Counted from the stretch's first letter, positions 8,996-17,465 are shown. The stretch is 64,000 nt of DNA from Chryseobacterium viscerum (GCF_025949665.1 NZ_JAPDFT010000001.1:372001-436000), one strand, 5' to 3'. Program-made: numbers and translations. The notes: a model not told the origin generated them from the letters alone.

Positions 8996-10177
8996 ATGGA
9001 AATGCAAAAAGATTTTTTTATATATCAAGCTCAAACCACAAAATTTGCTGCAGGTTTTGAAGTTGAAAAAGCAGAAGGAAGCTATATTTACGGAACAGAC
9101 GGAAGAAGATATCTGGATTTTGTAGCGGGAGTTTCTGCTAACACTTTGGGACATTCACATCCTAAGGTTGTAAATGCCATCAAAGAACAGGCAGATAAAT
9201 ACCTTCATGTAATGGTGTACGGGGAATATGCGCAGGAAAAACCCATCGCATTATGCAGACTGCTTGCAGAAGCTACTCCGGAGCCTTTGGAAGTTACCTA
9301 TCTTGTGAACAGTGGTGCTGAGGCTATTGACGGAAGTTTGAAGCTTGCAAAACGATATACGGGAAGAGAAGAAATTGTTTCCTTTAAAGACTCTTACCAC
9401 GGGAATACGCATGGTGCTTTAAGTGTTTCAGGAAATGAAACCCATAAAAGAGAATTCCGACCTTTACTGCCGATGGTTTCTTTTATTGAATTTAATAATG
9501 AAAAGGACTTCGATAAAATTACGGAGAAAACAGCTTGTGTTATCCTTGAGACTATTCAGGGAGCAGCTGGATTTCTGGTTCCCGATAAGGACTATCTGAT
9601 CAAATTGAAAAGAAGATGTGAAGAAGTAGGAGCACTTTTGATTTTAGATGAAATTCAGCCCGGATTTGGGAGAACAGGGAAATTATTCTCTTTTGAACAC
9701 TTTGGAATCGTTCCGGATATCCTGGTGATGGGTAAAGGAATGGGAGGAGGAGTTCCTGTAGGAGCTTTTATGAGTTCCAGAGAAATTATGGAAAGCTTAT
9801 CACATTCACCAAAGCTGGGGCACATCACTACTTTCGGTGGAAATCCATTGATTGCAGCTGCAAGCTATGCTACTTTAAAGGAAGTACTGGACAGCGGATT
9901 GATGAATGAAGTAGAAGAAAAAGAAAAACTGTTCAGAGAACTTTTAGTTCATCCAAAAATTAAAAACATTAACGGTAAGGGTTTAATGCTTGCTGTAAAT
10001 CTCGGAACTCCTGAATATACATTGGAAGTAGCCAAAAAATGTATGGAAAGAGGATTGGTGGTTTTCTGGCAGCTGTACAGAAATGAGTACCTGAGAATCT
10101 CTCCACCTCTTACATTGTCTAAGGAAGAAATAAGAGAAGGATGTCATATTATTCTTGATATACTAAACGAAAATTAA
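8996..10177 (+). CDS. Class III PLP-dependent aminotransferase (aspartate aminotransferase family label)
   Basis: This cytoplasmic pyridoxal-phosphate enzyme moves an amino group to or from an omega-amino or similar acceptor. Visible family marks are the early RYLDFVAGVSANTLGHSHP, NSGAEAIDGSLKLAKRYTGR, SYHGNTHGALS, the PLP-binding DEIQPGFGRTG, the lysine in LVMGKGMGGGVPVGA, and ITTFGGNPL. An in-frame TTG at 8987 would add three residues, but the ATG at 8996 has a better-placed GGAG. The substrate is not determined: related enzymes include acetylornithine and 4-aminobutyrate aminotransferases, and no pathway genes are adjacent. Confidence 0.85.
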   Translation: MEMQKDFFIYQAQTTKFAAGFEVEKAEGSYIYGTDGRRYLDFVAGVSANTLGHSHPKVVNAIKEQADKYLHVMVYGEYAQEKPIALCRLLAEATPEPLEVTYLVNSGAEAIDGSLKLAKRYTGREEIVSFKDSYHGNTHGALSVSGNETHKREFRPLLPMVSFIEFNNEKDFDKITEKTACVILETIQGAAGFLVPDKDYLIKLKRRCEEVGALLILDEIQPGFGRTGKLFSFEHFGIVPDILVMGKGMGGGVPVGAFMSSREIMESLSHSPKLGHITTFGGNPLIAAASYATLKEVLDSGLMNEVEEKEKLFRELLVHPKIKNINGKGLMLAVNLGTPEYTLEVAKKCMERGLVVFWQLYRNEYLRISPPLTLSKEEIREGCHIILDILNEN

Positions 10178-10183
10178 AGATAA

Positions 10184-10212
10184 AATCTCTCCGGAAAGGA
10201 GAGATTTTTTTA
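10184..10212 (+). terminator. Intrinsic terminator
   Basis: AAATCTCTCC pairs with GGAGAGATTT around a short GGAAA loop, followed by T residues. Confidence 0.88.
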
Positions 10213-10365
10213 TGCTTTACATGGCAAGTTTAACCATTAAAAATTAATAGAATAAGGATTTAAATCCTGTGATAAATATCATACTGATTCTTTAAAAAAG
10301 TAATTGTTTTTTTGCGTAATAAAAAAATTAATTTATATATTGCGGGACGATAAAACAAAGATTAT

Positions 10366-10752
10366 ATGGCGAAACATAAAGTCCATTACGAATTTCCAAT
10401 GCACTGTTTATCAGAGATTTTATATGAATATCTGGCAACTGCAGAGGGATTGTCTGAATGGTTTGCGGATGAGGTAACAGAGAAAGGCGATGATTTCTTT
10501 TTTAGCTGGGGTGGAGGACCTGCTGAGAAGGCCACTTTGATCAGATATAAGCCTGAAGGTTTCGTGCGTTTCAGATGGGAAGAAGATGAAGGAACAAAAA
10601 ATTTCTTTGAAATGACGATCACAATTGATGATATTACAGAAGATCTGGCTTTAAATATTACAGACTTCTGTGAAGAAGGTGATGAAGAGGAAAATGCAAT
10701 GTATTGGGAAAATCTTATTGAGAACCTGAGAATAAAACTAGGTGCGGCATAA
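10366..10752 (+). CDS. START-like (SRPBCC fold) domain protein
   Basis: This 128-residue cytoplasmic protein has the helix-grip pattern of the START/SRPBCC superfamily: a first strand (KVHYEFPMHC), helices with AEGLSEWFADEV, repeated beta strands (VRFRWEEDEGTKNFFEMTI) and a long C-terminal helix (MYWENLIENLRIKLGA). It corresponds to the small START-like family common in Bacteroidota. Such proteins bind hydrophobic ligands, but no ligand or role is known here. It is followed by a terminator and a class IV aminotransferase-fold gene. Confidence 0.75.
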   Translation: MAKHKVHYEFPMHCLSEILYEYLATAEGLSEWFADEVTEKGDDFFFSWGGGPAEKATLIRYKPEGFVRFRWEEDEGTKNFFEMTITIDDITEDLALNITDFCEEGDEEENAMYWENLIENLRIKLGAA

Positions 10753-10780
10753 TACCGGGCTATATTAAATGATAAAACTG

Positions 10781-10809
10781 ATGAACGATTTATCGTTCAT
10801 TATTTTTTT
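10781..10809 (+). terminator. Intrinsic terminator
   Basis: ATGAACGAT pairs with ATCGTTCAT, followed by a T-rich run. It sits 28 bp after the START-like gene and just before the next gene. Confidence 0.8.
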
Positions 10810-10830
10810 GTAAATAAATCACATCAAAAA

Positions 10831-11646
10831 TTGGAAAATCAATATTTTACATCAGACGAGTTAAATGTAAAGAACAGAGCCTTCCTTTGGGGCGACTCAG
10901 TGAAAGTTTCTTTCTTTGTAAGAAATGGTGGATTGATCATGGACGAAGAATGCTATTTTTTCCTGATGGCTTCCATGAGAAAGATGAGAATGAATATTCC
11001 TTTGACTTACACTCTGGAGTTTTTTCAGACACTTTTTCAAAAAGAAATTATTGAAGGTAAAGGAGTAAAGAACGGAATTATCAATTTCCAGGTGTTCAGA
11101 AATAATGACGGCACAACATTGGCAAAATCTTCTGTTTCCTATTTTTACGAAGTTTCAGAAATGGCAGATGTGCTGGCAGTTCATCAAAGACCTTTAGAAT
11201 TGGATTTGATTAAAGAAATTAACGTTAATAATAACCTTCTGAGCAATATCAGAGTTCATTGTCCGGAAAATATCTACGGGGCGATCTATGCTCAGGAAAA
11301 TGACCTTGATGACGTTATTCTTCTGAACCCGAATAAAAGAATAGCACGTACCACTGCAGGAAATCTTCTTTTTTTAGAAGGTGACGTTATTAAAGTACCA
11401 AAGCAGACTGAAGGAGCTTACATTTCTCCTTTGATGGAAAATTTTGTTACTTTTTTACATAAAAATAACCTTGCTGATATTCAGGAACATGAGATTATTG
11501 CATTTGAATCTCAGAAAGCTGAAGAGATTTTAATGATTTCTGAAGAGAAAGGTATATTTTCTGTAGGTAAGATAAGAAATAAGACTTTTGAAAACTCCCG
11601 TTTCTCAGAACTGGTAGAAAACTGGAAGCAAAGTTTTAATCAATAA
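10831..11646 (+). CDS. Aminotransferase class IV (fold type IV PLP enzyme), TTG start
   Basis: The 271-residue protein resembles branched-chain aminotransferase and aminodeoxychorismate lyase (PabC/IlvE/Dat superfamily). The order fits: the early AFLWGDSVKVSFFVRNGG, a central region with ILLNPNKRIARTTAGNLLFLEGDVIKVP and a C-terminal EIIAFESQKAEEILMISEEKGIFSVGKI. No ATG is available near the N-terminus, so a TTG start at 10831 is used. The substrate is unknown. A PabC role in folate synthesis is possible but unsupported by neighbours. Confidence 0.72.
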   Translation: MENQYFTSDELNVKNRAFLWGDSVKVSFFVRNGGLIMDEECYFFLMASMRKMRMNIPLTYTLEFFQTLFQKEIIEGKGVKNGIINFQVFRNNDGTTLAKSSVSYFYEVSEMADVLAVHQRPLELDLIKEINVNNNLLSNIRVHCPENIYGAIYAQENDLDDVILLNPNKRIARTTAGNLLFLEGDVIKVPKQTEGAYISPLMENFVTFLHKNNLADIQEHEIIAFESQKAEEILMISEEKGIFSVGKIRNKTFENSRFSELVENWKQSFNQ

Positions 11647-11654
11647 AAATTGAC

Positions 11655-11700
11655 AAACCCGGTAAACAACAAAGTTCCAGAAGTCCTTTACCGGGTTTTA
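11655..11700. terminator. Bidirectional terminator between convergent genes
   Basis: AAACCCGGTAAA and TTTACCGGGTTT pair perfectly around a 20-nt loop. A/T tracts flank both sides, so it can serve both the class IV gene and the amidase gene. Confidence 0.8.
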
Positions 11701-11730
11701 TTCTGAGTAAATCAGAAATTGTTTTTTTAT

Positions 11731-12312
11731 TTAGTATTCGTTGATGATTTCAACAAATTTCTGTGCGATTTCTTTCTGCCCTTTTTCACTTGTTATATAA
11801 TTCCTATTTTCAGAATTATTGATGAAACCAAGTTCTACCAATACGGCAGGTGCTTTAGTTTCTCTTAAAATGTGAAGATTGCTCTCCGATATTTTACGGG
11901 CATTGAATTTCTTGTAAATTTTTCCGGCTAATTCCTTTGAAACATCAGAATTCTGAGTATAAACTTCGAATCCGTTATCAGATCTCTCCTGTTCAGAAGA
12001 CGTGTTGACATGGAGTGAAATAACCATTTCAGGATTAAGTTTATTGATCTGAGCTGTTCTTTCGGAAAGAGTAGGATAACTGTCAGAATCCCTTGTCAGA
12101 ATGATTTCATATTTATCCTGGCTTTCATTGATCTTTTGGATTTCCTTAGCAACGCTTAACGCTATATTTTTTTCACGAATTTCACCATGTGTAGCCCCAA
12201 AATCATTTCCGCCATGACCGGCATCTATGACAATGTATTTTTTGTTAATTGGGCTGAATGATAAAAAAGCGGTAGAAAATATTGATAAAGCAAGTAATGT
12301 AATACCTTTCAT
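11731..12312 (-). CDS. N-acetylmuramoyl-L-alanine amidase (Amidase_3)
   Basis: This exported zinc amidase cuts the bond between MurNAc and the stem peptide of peptidoglycan. After an N-terminal signal sequence (MKGITLLALSIFSTAFLSF) the catalytic pattern is complete: IDAGHGG (first zinc His), the Glu of REKNIALSVA, SLHVN (second His) and the late VELGFINNSEN with the catalytic Glu. At 193 residues it is a minimal AmiC-like enzyme with no AMIN or cell-wall-binding domain. It likely acts in cell separation or wall turnover in the periplasm. Confidence 0.9.
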   Translation of the reverse strand: MKGITLLALSIFSTAFLSFSPINKKYIVIDAGHGGNDFGATHGEIREKNIALSVAKEIQKINESQDKYEIILTRDSDSYPTLSERTAQINKLNPEMVISLHVNTSSEQERSDNGFEVYTQNSDVSKELAGKIYKKFNARKISESNLHILRETKAPAVLVELGFINNSENRNYITSEKGQKEIAQKFVEIINEY

Positions 12313-12413
12313 ATCAGTGATTTTAGTTTTTCAAAGAACGGAAAAACTTTCTTTAAAATTGGTTAAAGGAATCTTAAAGTTTGTTAATTGTCTGATTTAC
12401 ATGAAAATGGCAT

Positions 12414-12962
12414 TTAATTCAGTGAAATATCTTCAGGTGAATTGGCCCAAAGAAGAAATTCTCCCCCAAGGTTCTGCATAATAGACTTCCAAAGAGTCTG
12501 ATCGTTTGGAAGCGTATAATCAAGATTATAAACATCCACTACTGTCCACATTTTTCTTTGAACTTCAGTATCAAGCTGGCCCGGAGACCATCCGGAATAC
12601 CCTGAAAATATTTTGATGTTCTCAATATCCAGTTCGCTGCTCAAAACAGCATTGATGATACGTTCAATATCTTCTGTAAGATAGTATTCATCTGTGATGT
12701 CTGTATAGATCTCAGTAACTCTTTTACCTTTTACAATAAAAAATACTTTGTCGTTTTCCACAGGACCTCCATCATATACCTCAATTTTAAAGTCAAAAAA
12801 ATCTTTGAACTTGCTGCTCATCTGGCTGTTCTTTTTATTCAGTATCAAACCAAATGCACCACTTTCATTATGTTCAATAACCAACACTACCGATCTTGAA
12901 AAAATATCGCCGGAAATGTCAGGTGTCGAGATTAATATTTTACCTTTGTATGAGTGATTCAT
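12414..12962 (-). CDS. YqgE/AlgH family protein
   Basis: The 182-residue protein shows the YqgE/AlgH pattern: an early KGKILISTPDISGDIFSRSVVLVIEHNE-like segment, GAFGLILNK, YDGGPVENDKVF and the late FSGYSGWSPGQLDTE. The function of the family is unsettled. The reading frame stays open upstream to 13055, but that would run into pdxH. I choose the ATG at 12962 because a TAAATTTG promoter box ends 3 nt before it. It is divergent from pdxH, with only 24 bp between the starts. Confidence 0.88.
   Translation of the reverse strand: MNHSYKGKILISTPDISGDIFSRSVVLVIEHNESGAFGLILNKKNSQMSSKFKDFFDFKIEVYDGGPVENDKVFFIVKGKRVTEIYTDITDEYYLTEDIERIINAVLSSELDIENIKIFSGYSGWSPGQLDTEVQRKMWTVVDVYNLDYTLPNDQTLWKSIMQNLGGEFLLWANSPEDISLN
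12941..12948 (+). promoter_or_regulatory. Possible -7 box for pdxH, inside the 5' end of the YqgE gene
   Basis: TACCTTTG matches TAnnTTTG 38 bp before the pdxH ATG. It lies within the first codons of the divergent YqgE gene, so the two transcripts would overlap. Confidence 0.35.
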
Positions 12963-12965
12963 ACT

Positions 12966-12973
12966 CAAATTTA
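12966..12973 (-). promoter_or_regulatory. -7 box for the YqgE gene, 3 nt before the ATG
   Basis: On the minus strand this reads TAAATTTG, an exact consensus match, and the ATG follows after AGT. The mRNA would be leaderless. Confidence 0.55.
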
Positions 12974-12986
12974 ATAAAAAATATTT

Positions 12987-13628
12987 ATGGAAAACCTGCA
13001 CGACAAAAGAAAAGTGTACGAGAAATCCCAACTTATTGAAAGTGAGATAAAACAAAATCCAATTGAGCAGTTTAGAGACTGGTTTTTGGAGGCTAGCGAG
13101 AGCCCGATGATCTCAGAATCCAATGCTATGGCTGTTTCCACAGTAGAGGAAGACGGTTGTCCGAGAACAAGAATGGTCCTTCTTAAAGCATATACCCATG
13201 AAGGATTTATTTTTTATACCAACTATAACAGCCGAAAAGGAAAAGCAATAGAAAGCAATCATAAAGCATGCCTGCATTTCTTCTGGCCTAATCTTGAAAG
13301 GCAGATCATCATCAAGGCAGATCTTGAAAAACTGGCAGAAAACTTAAGTGATGGTTATTTCCATTCAAGACCGAAAGGAAGTCAATTGGGAGCGGTGGTT
13401 TCTCCACAGAGCCAGGTGATTCCCAACAGAGAATTTTTAGAAGGGAAATTAAAAGAACTGGAAAAGGAATATGAAAATACTGAGGTTCCAAGGCCTTCCA
13501 ATTGGGGCGGATATCTGGCAAGACCTTATGAAATTGAATTCTGGCAGGGAAGGCCCAACCGTCTTCATGACAGGATTATTTATCAGCTGGAAGATCTGGA
13601 TTGGAAAATTTCAAGACTGGCACCGTAA
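12987..13628 (+). CDS. pdxH: Pyridoxamine 5'-phosphate oxidase
   Basis: This FMN enzyme oxidises pyridoxamine or pyridoxine 5'-phosphate to pyridoxal 5'-phosphate, the last step of vitamin B6 synthesis and salvage. The protein has the expected 213 residues. It contains NAMAVSTVEEDGCPRTRMVL, FIFYTNYNSRKGKAIESN, ARPYEIEFWQGRPNRLHDR and ends with WKISRLAP, the conserved C-terminus. The first 30 residues (MENLHDKRKVYEKSQLIESE) match the usual N-terminal extension. Start distance to the divergent YqgE gene is only 24 bp. Confidence 0.95.
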   Translation: MENLHDKRKVYEKSQLIESEIKQNPIEQFRDWFLEASESPMISESNAMAVSTVEEDGCPRTRMVLLKAYTHEGFIFYTNYNSRKGKAIESNHKACLHFFWPNLERQIIIKADLEKLAENLSDGYFHSRPKGSQLGAVVSPQSQVIPNREFLEGKLKELEKEYENTEVPRPSNWGGYLARPYEIEFWQGRPNRLHDRIIYQLEDLDWKISRLAP

Positions 13629-13721
13629 TGGGAAGATTAGAGGTTAGAAACTAAAAATTAGAGCTTAGTGATGGTGATTTTAAATATGGTGCTGTCATCC
13701 TGAAAATATAAACTTTGTAAT

Positions 13722-13796
13722 ATCAATAGAAGCGGGCTAAAGCCCGCTTATTTGTTTACGGCAATATTATAAATGGCTTTAGCCGAAACTTAATAG
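13722..13796. repeat. REP-like intergenic element with stem-loop
   Basis: GCGGGCT, two A, then AGCCCGC form a tight hairpin, followed about 25 nt on by ATGGCTTTAGCCGAAAC. The same order (CAATAG, a GGGCT/AGCCCG pair, then CGGCTTTAGC) recurs at 22160-22248, so this is a dispersed, non-coding repeat. Confidence 0.6.
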
Positions 13797-13852
13797 TTCT
13801 TAACGGCTTAAGACTTTTTAATGGTTTAATTTCTTCCATTCACTGTTTCAAA

Positions 13853-13881
13853 TAAAAAAGGCTGTTTCTAAGAAACAGCCC
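13853..13881 (-). terminator. Intrinsic terminator of the HU gene
   Basis: On the minus strand GGCTGTTTC, TTA, GAAACAGCC is followed by six T. Confidence 0.9.
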
Positions 13882-13904
13882 TTGAATTTTTTTAATCTGA
13901 ATGA

Positions 13905-14195
13905 TTATTTTTTCTTAGCACCTGAAACTGCATTTGATAAATCAGCTCCAGCTTTAAATTTAGCAACTTTTTTAGCAGCGATCTTGATCGGTTTTTTAGT
14001 TGCAGGGTTAATCCCTTGTCTAGCAGCTCTCTCAGCTACTGAGAAAGTACCGAAACCTACTAAAGATACTTTTCCATCTTTTTTCTTTAAAGTAGTAGTT
14101 ACGTTACCAATGAAAGATTCTAAAGCAGCTTTTGCTGCAACTTTAGTGATACCTGCATCTTTAGCGATTGCGTCGATTAATTCAGACTTGTTCAT
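13905..14195 (-). CDS. HU family DNA-binding protein
   Basis: This 96-residue nucleoid protein bends and compacts DNA. It opens with MNKSELIDAIAKDAGITK, has the GKVSLVGFGTFSVAERAAR hinge of the HU/IHF fold, then GINPATKKPIKIAAKKV at the DNA-clasping arm, and ends KAGADLSNAVSGAKKK. Codon use is uniform with AT-rich synonymous choices, as expected for a highly expressed gene. It has its own complete promoter (TTG-N19-TATATTTG) and a strong terminator, so it is transcribed alone. Confidence 0.95.
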   Translation of the reverse strand: MNKSELIDAIAKDAGITKVAAKAALESFIGNVTTTLKKKDGKVSLVGFGTFSVAERAARQGINPATKKPIKIAAKKVAKFKAGADLSNAVSGAKKK

Positions 14196-14229
14196 AATTT
14201 TTAATATTAAAGTTAGTTCGTAATTATAG

Positions 14230-14259
14230 CAAATATAATACTATTTTCTAATTGTGCAA
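14230..14259 (-). promoter_or_regulatory. Complete promoter of the HU gene
   Basis: On the minus strand TTG (14257-14259) is followed after 19 bp by TATATTTG (14230-14237), about 34 bp before the HU ATG. Confidence 0.7.
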
Positions 14260-14582
14260 TTTTTTTATTAAAACTTGTAAAATTTTTTTGCTTTTTGGTG
14301 AAATTGGTTAAAATATGATAATTCCACTTTTTACAGAAAATCTACGTTACGCGTTGCTAAAATCATGCCAAATGCTTATGTTTATTGACTTTAGCAAAAA
14401 GTTAATATTATTTCTTGTATTTATTAAATCCTAAATTAAGTGTAAACATTTAATTTTTTTAACCATATGATTATTAAATTTATAAGCAATTCTCAAAATC
14501 CTTGTATTTTATAAAATTAAACCCCTGTGTTTGTGGGAGTTTTTAAATGATACTAAAGACCTGTTTTATTAATTTTTATTAA
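14260..14582. other. AT-rich intergenic region between HU and panD
   Basis: Apart from the HU promoter and the panD -7 box at its edges, I see no open reading frame, RNA or repeat in these 320 bp. The segment is strongly AT-rich. Confidence 0.6.
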
Positions 14583-14590
14583 TAAATTTG
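14583..14590 (+). promoter_or_regulatory. -7 box for panD, 4 nt before the ATG
   Basis: TAAATTTG is an exact consensus match and is followed by CATC and then the panD ATG, suggesting a leaderless mRNA. Confidence 0.6.
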
Positions 14591-14594
14591 CATC

Positions 14595-14945
14595 ATGCTA
14601 ATAGAAGTTTTTAAGTCTAAGATTCATAGGGTGAGAGTAACAGCCTCTGACCTTAATTATATAGGAAGTATAACAATAGATGAAGATCTTATTGAAGCTG
14701 CCGGTTTGGTGGTAGGAGAAAGGGTCTATATTGTGAATGTGAACAACGGGGAACGCTTTGATACGTACGTTATCAAAGGAAAAAGAAAATCCGGAGAAGT
14801 ATGTCTGAACGGGCCTGCAGCAAGAAAAGTACAGAAAGATGATATTATCATTATTATTGCTTATGCACAGATGACCCCGGAAGAGGCTAAAGACTTCCAA
14901 CCGAAGATCGTTTTCCCGGACGAAAAAACAAACCTTCTTACATAG
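14595..14945 (+). CDS. panD: Aspartate 1-decarboxylase proenzyme
   Basis: This pyruvoyl enzyme makes beta-alanine from L-aspartate for pantothenate and coenzyme A. The 116-residue proenzyme starts [19 protein letters not shown] and has the self-cleavage site Gly24-Ser25 within NYIGSITID; the new N-terminal Ser becomes the pyruvoyl group. [12 protein letters not shown] and [20 protein letters not shown] are also conserved. The stop is 3 bp before the next ATG, so it is co-transcribed with the flippase-like gene. Other pantothenate genes are not nearby. Confidence 0.95.
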
Positions 14946-14948
14946 TAC

Positions 14949-15977
14949 ATGGAGAAAACATCAAAAAGTCCCGTAAAATCAATATTAACAATAGTAATAT
15001 CGCTTGCTTTTGCAGGCTTTTTTTTATGGCTTGCCTTAAGAGGGCTTGATTTTAAAGTGATTCAGAAGTCACTGGCGAAAGCAAATTATTTATGGGTGCT
15101 GTTGGCATCCGTATTTGGTCTTCTTGCTTATTGGTTCAGGGCTATTCGCTGGAATCTGATGCTGGAACCTATGGGATACAAAATTTCAAATTCCAATTCC
15201 CTTTGGTCAATATCATTTGGATATCTGATGAACCTTACCATTCCGAGAAGTGGGGAAGTGGCAAGAGCTACGGCTCTGTATGGAGTAGAAAAAGTACCTG
15301 TGGACAAATCTTTTGGAACTATCATTTTGGAAAGAGTGGTAGACCTTATATGTATGCTCGGTTTTTTAGGATTGACTTTATTGTTTAAATATGATGCAAT
15401 TCTGTCATTCTATAAAAATTCCGGAATAAGCATGAATCCTAATAAAATTTTATTGGTCCTTTCAGTTCTGATTGCAGGAACAGTTTTATTTTTTGTATTC
15501 AAAAAGAAACTTTCAGGAATTCCGTTTTTAGGAAAAATTGTCAACTTTATTGATGGGATTTTTCAGGGGATAACTTCCATTTTTAAATTAAAAGAAAAAG
15601 GGAAATTCATCCTTTATACACTGGGAATCTGGATTTGTTATTATTTAGCGGCTTATCTGGTTTGCTTTGCACTTCCTGAAACATCTGCATTTACCTTTGC
15701 AGACGGCTTCTTTATTATTGTTGTGGGAACTTTGGGAATGATAATTCCTGCCAGTGGAGGTATCGGAGCTTATAACCTTGCTATGAAGTATGGTTTCATG
15801 GCACTCTTTATCTCTGTGGGAAAAAGTGCTGATTTTGGTGGTGAAATGGGACTTACCTATTCCTTTATTTCTTTACCGTTACAGATTGTTATTATGCTGG
15901 TGATGGGGTTGATTTCTATTCCTATGCTGGCAAAAGCAAGAAATGCTGCCGTTTCGGATAAGGAATTTGAAAATTAA
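14949..15977 (+). CDS. Flippase-like membrane protein (lysylphosphatidylglycerol synthase TM domain family)
   Basis: The 342-residue protein has about eight hydrophobic helices and the family marks YWFRAIRWNLMLEPMGY, NLTIPRSGEVARATALYGVEKVPVDKSFGTIILERVVD and a late IPASGGIGAYN. It corresponds to the stand-alone membrane part of MprF-like proteins (UPF0104/DUF6044-type), thought to move lipids between leaflets. There is no synthetase domain. It follows panD after 3 bp, an arrangement I read as simple co-transcription. Confidence 0.82.
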   Translation: MEKTSKSPVKSILTIVISLAFAGFFLWLALRGLDFKVIQKSLAKANYLWVLLASVFGLLAYWFRAIRWNLMLEPMGYKISNSNSLWSISFGYLMNLTIPRSGEVARATALYGVEKVPVDKSFGTIILERVVDLICMLGFLGLTLLFKYDAILSFYKNSGISMNPNKILLVLSVLIAGTVLFFVFKKKLSGIPFLGKIVNFIDGIFQGITSIFKLKEKGKFILYTLGIWICYYLAAYLVCFALPETSAFTFADGFFIIVVGTLGMIIPASGGIGAYNLAMKYGFMALFISVGKSADFGGEMGLTYSFISLPLQIVIMLVMGLISIPMLAKARNAAVSDKEFEN

Positions 15978-16000
15978 TTTAATACTCTTTTCTACAATAC

Positions 16001-16028
16001 AAGGTTCAATTTTTTAATTGGACCTTTT
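16001..16028 (+). terminator. Intrinsic terminator of panD operon
   Basis: AAGGTTCAATT and AATTGGACCTT pair with one mismatch around a short T loop, followed by T residues. Confidence 0.75.
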
Positions 16029-16089
16029 TTTATGGTGATTTGTGACTTAAATAGCTTTAATCGAGCTCTATAGATCATTTTTTCCTAAA

Positions 16090-16097
16090 TAAATTTG
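16090..16097 (+). promoter_or_regulatory. -7 promoter box of the Ter/TerY-P block
   Basis: TAAATTTG is an exact match 57 bp before the first terD ATG. No TTG lies at the expected upstream distance. Confidence 0.5.
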
Positions 16098-16154
16098 GTC
16101 AATTCATAAATCACTTCTATCTTAATGCGAAAAATAATCATAATATAAAACACT

Positions 16155-16730
16155 ATGGCAATTAATTTACAGAAAGGACAAAAGATCGACATAGGATTGA
16201 CTAAAATGACGATTGGATTAGGTTGGGATCCTAATGAAGGAACCGGCTACGATTTTGACCTGGATGCTTCCGCAATCATGATTAATTCTGACAGAAAATT
16301 AGTAAGCGAAGAATATTTTGTTTTTTACAATAACCTGAACTCTCCGGACGGAGCTCTTACCCATACAGGTGATGATCCCAATGGTAAAAACAGTGATGGT
16401 GACGATGATGAAGCAATCGTAATAGATCTTGATAAAGTAGATTCAAGAGTGGAAGAAATTCTTTTCGTAGTAACCATAGAAGATTTTGAAAGAAGAAGAC
16501 AGAATTTCGGACAGGTAAGAAACTCCTATATCAGAGTTGTGGATAATCATTCCAACCAGGAAATTGCAAAATATGAGCTGGATGAAGATTTCTCCATTGA
16601 AACCGGTGTAGAGTTCGGAAGACTGTACAAAAGAAACGGAAGCTGGAAGTTTGAAGCTTCAGGGATAGGGTACAGAGCAGATCTGGGTTTCTTCCTGGAG
16701 AAATACTACAAAGGACAAATCATTAAATAA
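16155..16730 (+). CDS. TerD family calcium-binding stress protein (first copy)
   Basis: The 191-residue cytoplasmic protein has the TerD double beta-sandwich pattern: MAINLQKGQKIDI, LGWDPN, then the acidic calcium-site segment YDFDLDASAIMI, NNLNSPDGALTHTGDDPNG, GDDDEAIVIDLDKV and ATIEDFERRRQNFGQV-type helix. TerD proteins of tellurite-resistance loci bind Ca2+ and act in envelope and metal stress. It is the first gene of a six-gene block, 29 bp before a paralogue. No terC or terB is present here. Confidence 0.9.
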   Translation: MAINLQKGQKIDIGLTKMTIGLGWDPNEGTGYDFDLDASAIMINSDRKLVSEEYFVFYNNLNSPDGALTHTGDDPNGKNSDGDDDEAIVIDLDKVDSRVEEILFVVTIEDFERRRQNFGQVRNSYIRVVDNHSNQEIAKYELDEDFSIETGVEFGRLYKRNGSWKFEASGIGYRADLGFFLEKYYKGQIIK

Positions 16731-16759
16731 AAACACTCAAATACACAAAAACTATAACT

Positions 16760-17437
16760 ATGGCAATTAATTTACAGAAAGGACAAACGATAGATTTAAG
16801 AAAGAATGACCGCGGAGAAAGCGTTTATGATCTTTCAAAAGTAACCATTGGCTTAGGATGGGATGTAAGAAAACAAGGTGGAGGATTTTTTGGAAAACTG
16901 TTCAGCAAAGAAGCAGAATATGATCTTGATGCAGTAGCATTTCTTTTAGATGGCAATGGAAAAGTAGCCAATCTTGGAAGAACGGTACAGACCAATGACG
17001 GAAGACAGATGGGGCTATATCAGGGAGATGTAGTTTTCTTCAATTCTATGCAGCATCCAAGCGGAAATGTATGGCTTACAGGGGATAACAGAACCGGAGC
17101 CGGAGATGGGGATGATGAGCAGATTATTGTAAGATTGGATCAGCTGGACCAGAGTTATCAGAAAATTGTATTCCTTGTTACCATTTATCAGGGAAAAACC
17201 AATAACCAGCATTTCGGAATGATCGAAAATGCATTTATCCGGGCGGTAGATGCTACTGGAAAAGAAATTACAAAATACAGCCTTTCCGGAGATTCAAGTA
17301 TGAACGGAATGTGTGCGATGGTTTTTGCAGAAGCATACCGTCATAACGGAGACTGGAAATTCCGTGCTGTAGGTGAACCGCATCATACAGATAACTTTAT
17401 AGATATTCTGAGACAGCAGTACGCTTATTCCAATTAG
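16760..17437 (+). CDS. TerD family stress protein (second copy, with insert)
   Basis: The 225-residue paralogue of the preceding gene starts with the same MAINLQKGQ and keeps the fold: LSKVTIGLGWDVR, EYDLDAVAFLLDGNG, FFNSMQHPSGNVWLTGDNRTG and GDDEQIIVRLDQL. It carries an insertion between the first strands (QGGGFFGKLFSKEA, about residues 38-51). The first 30 nt around the start are identical in the two copies, which fits recent duplication or gene conversion at the 5' end. It is followed by a hairpin that separates the two TerD genes from the VWA genes. Confidence 0.9.
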   Translation: MAINLQKGQTIDLRKNDRGESVYDLSKVTIGLGWDVRKQGGGFFGKLFSKEAEYDLDAVAFLLDGNGKVANLGRTVQTNDGRQMGLYQGDVVFFNSMQHPSGNVWLTGDNRTGAGDGDDEQIIVRLDQLDQSYQKIVFLVTIYQGKTNNQHFGMIENAFIRAVDATGKEITKYSLSGDSSMNGMCAMVFAEAYRHNGDWKFRAVGEPHHTDNFIDILRQQYAYSN

Positions 17438-17465
17438 GTTCTCAAATTTTATTAAACCACAATAA

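Noticed and set aside
12963..13055. Longer N-terminus for YqgE (start at 13055)
   Set aside because: It would overlap 69 bp of pdxH, is not part of the family pattern, and a -7 box lies just before the ATG at 12962.
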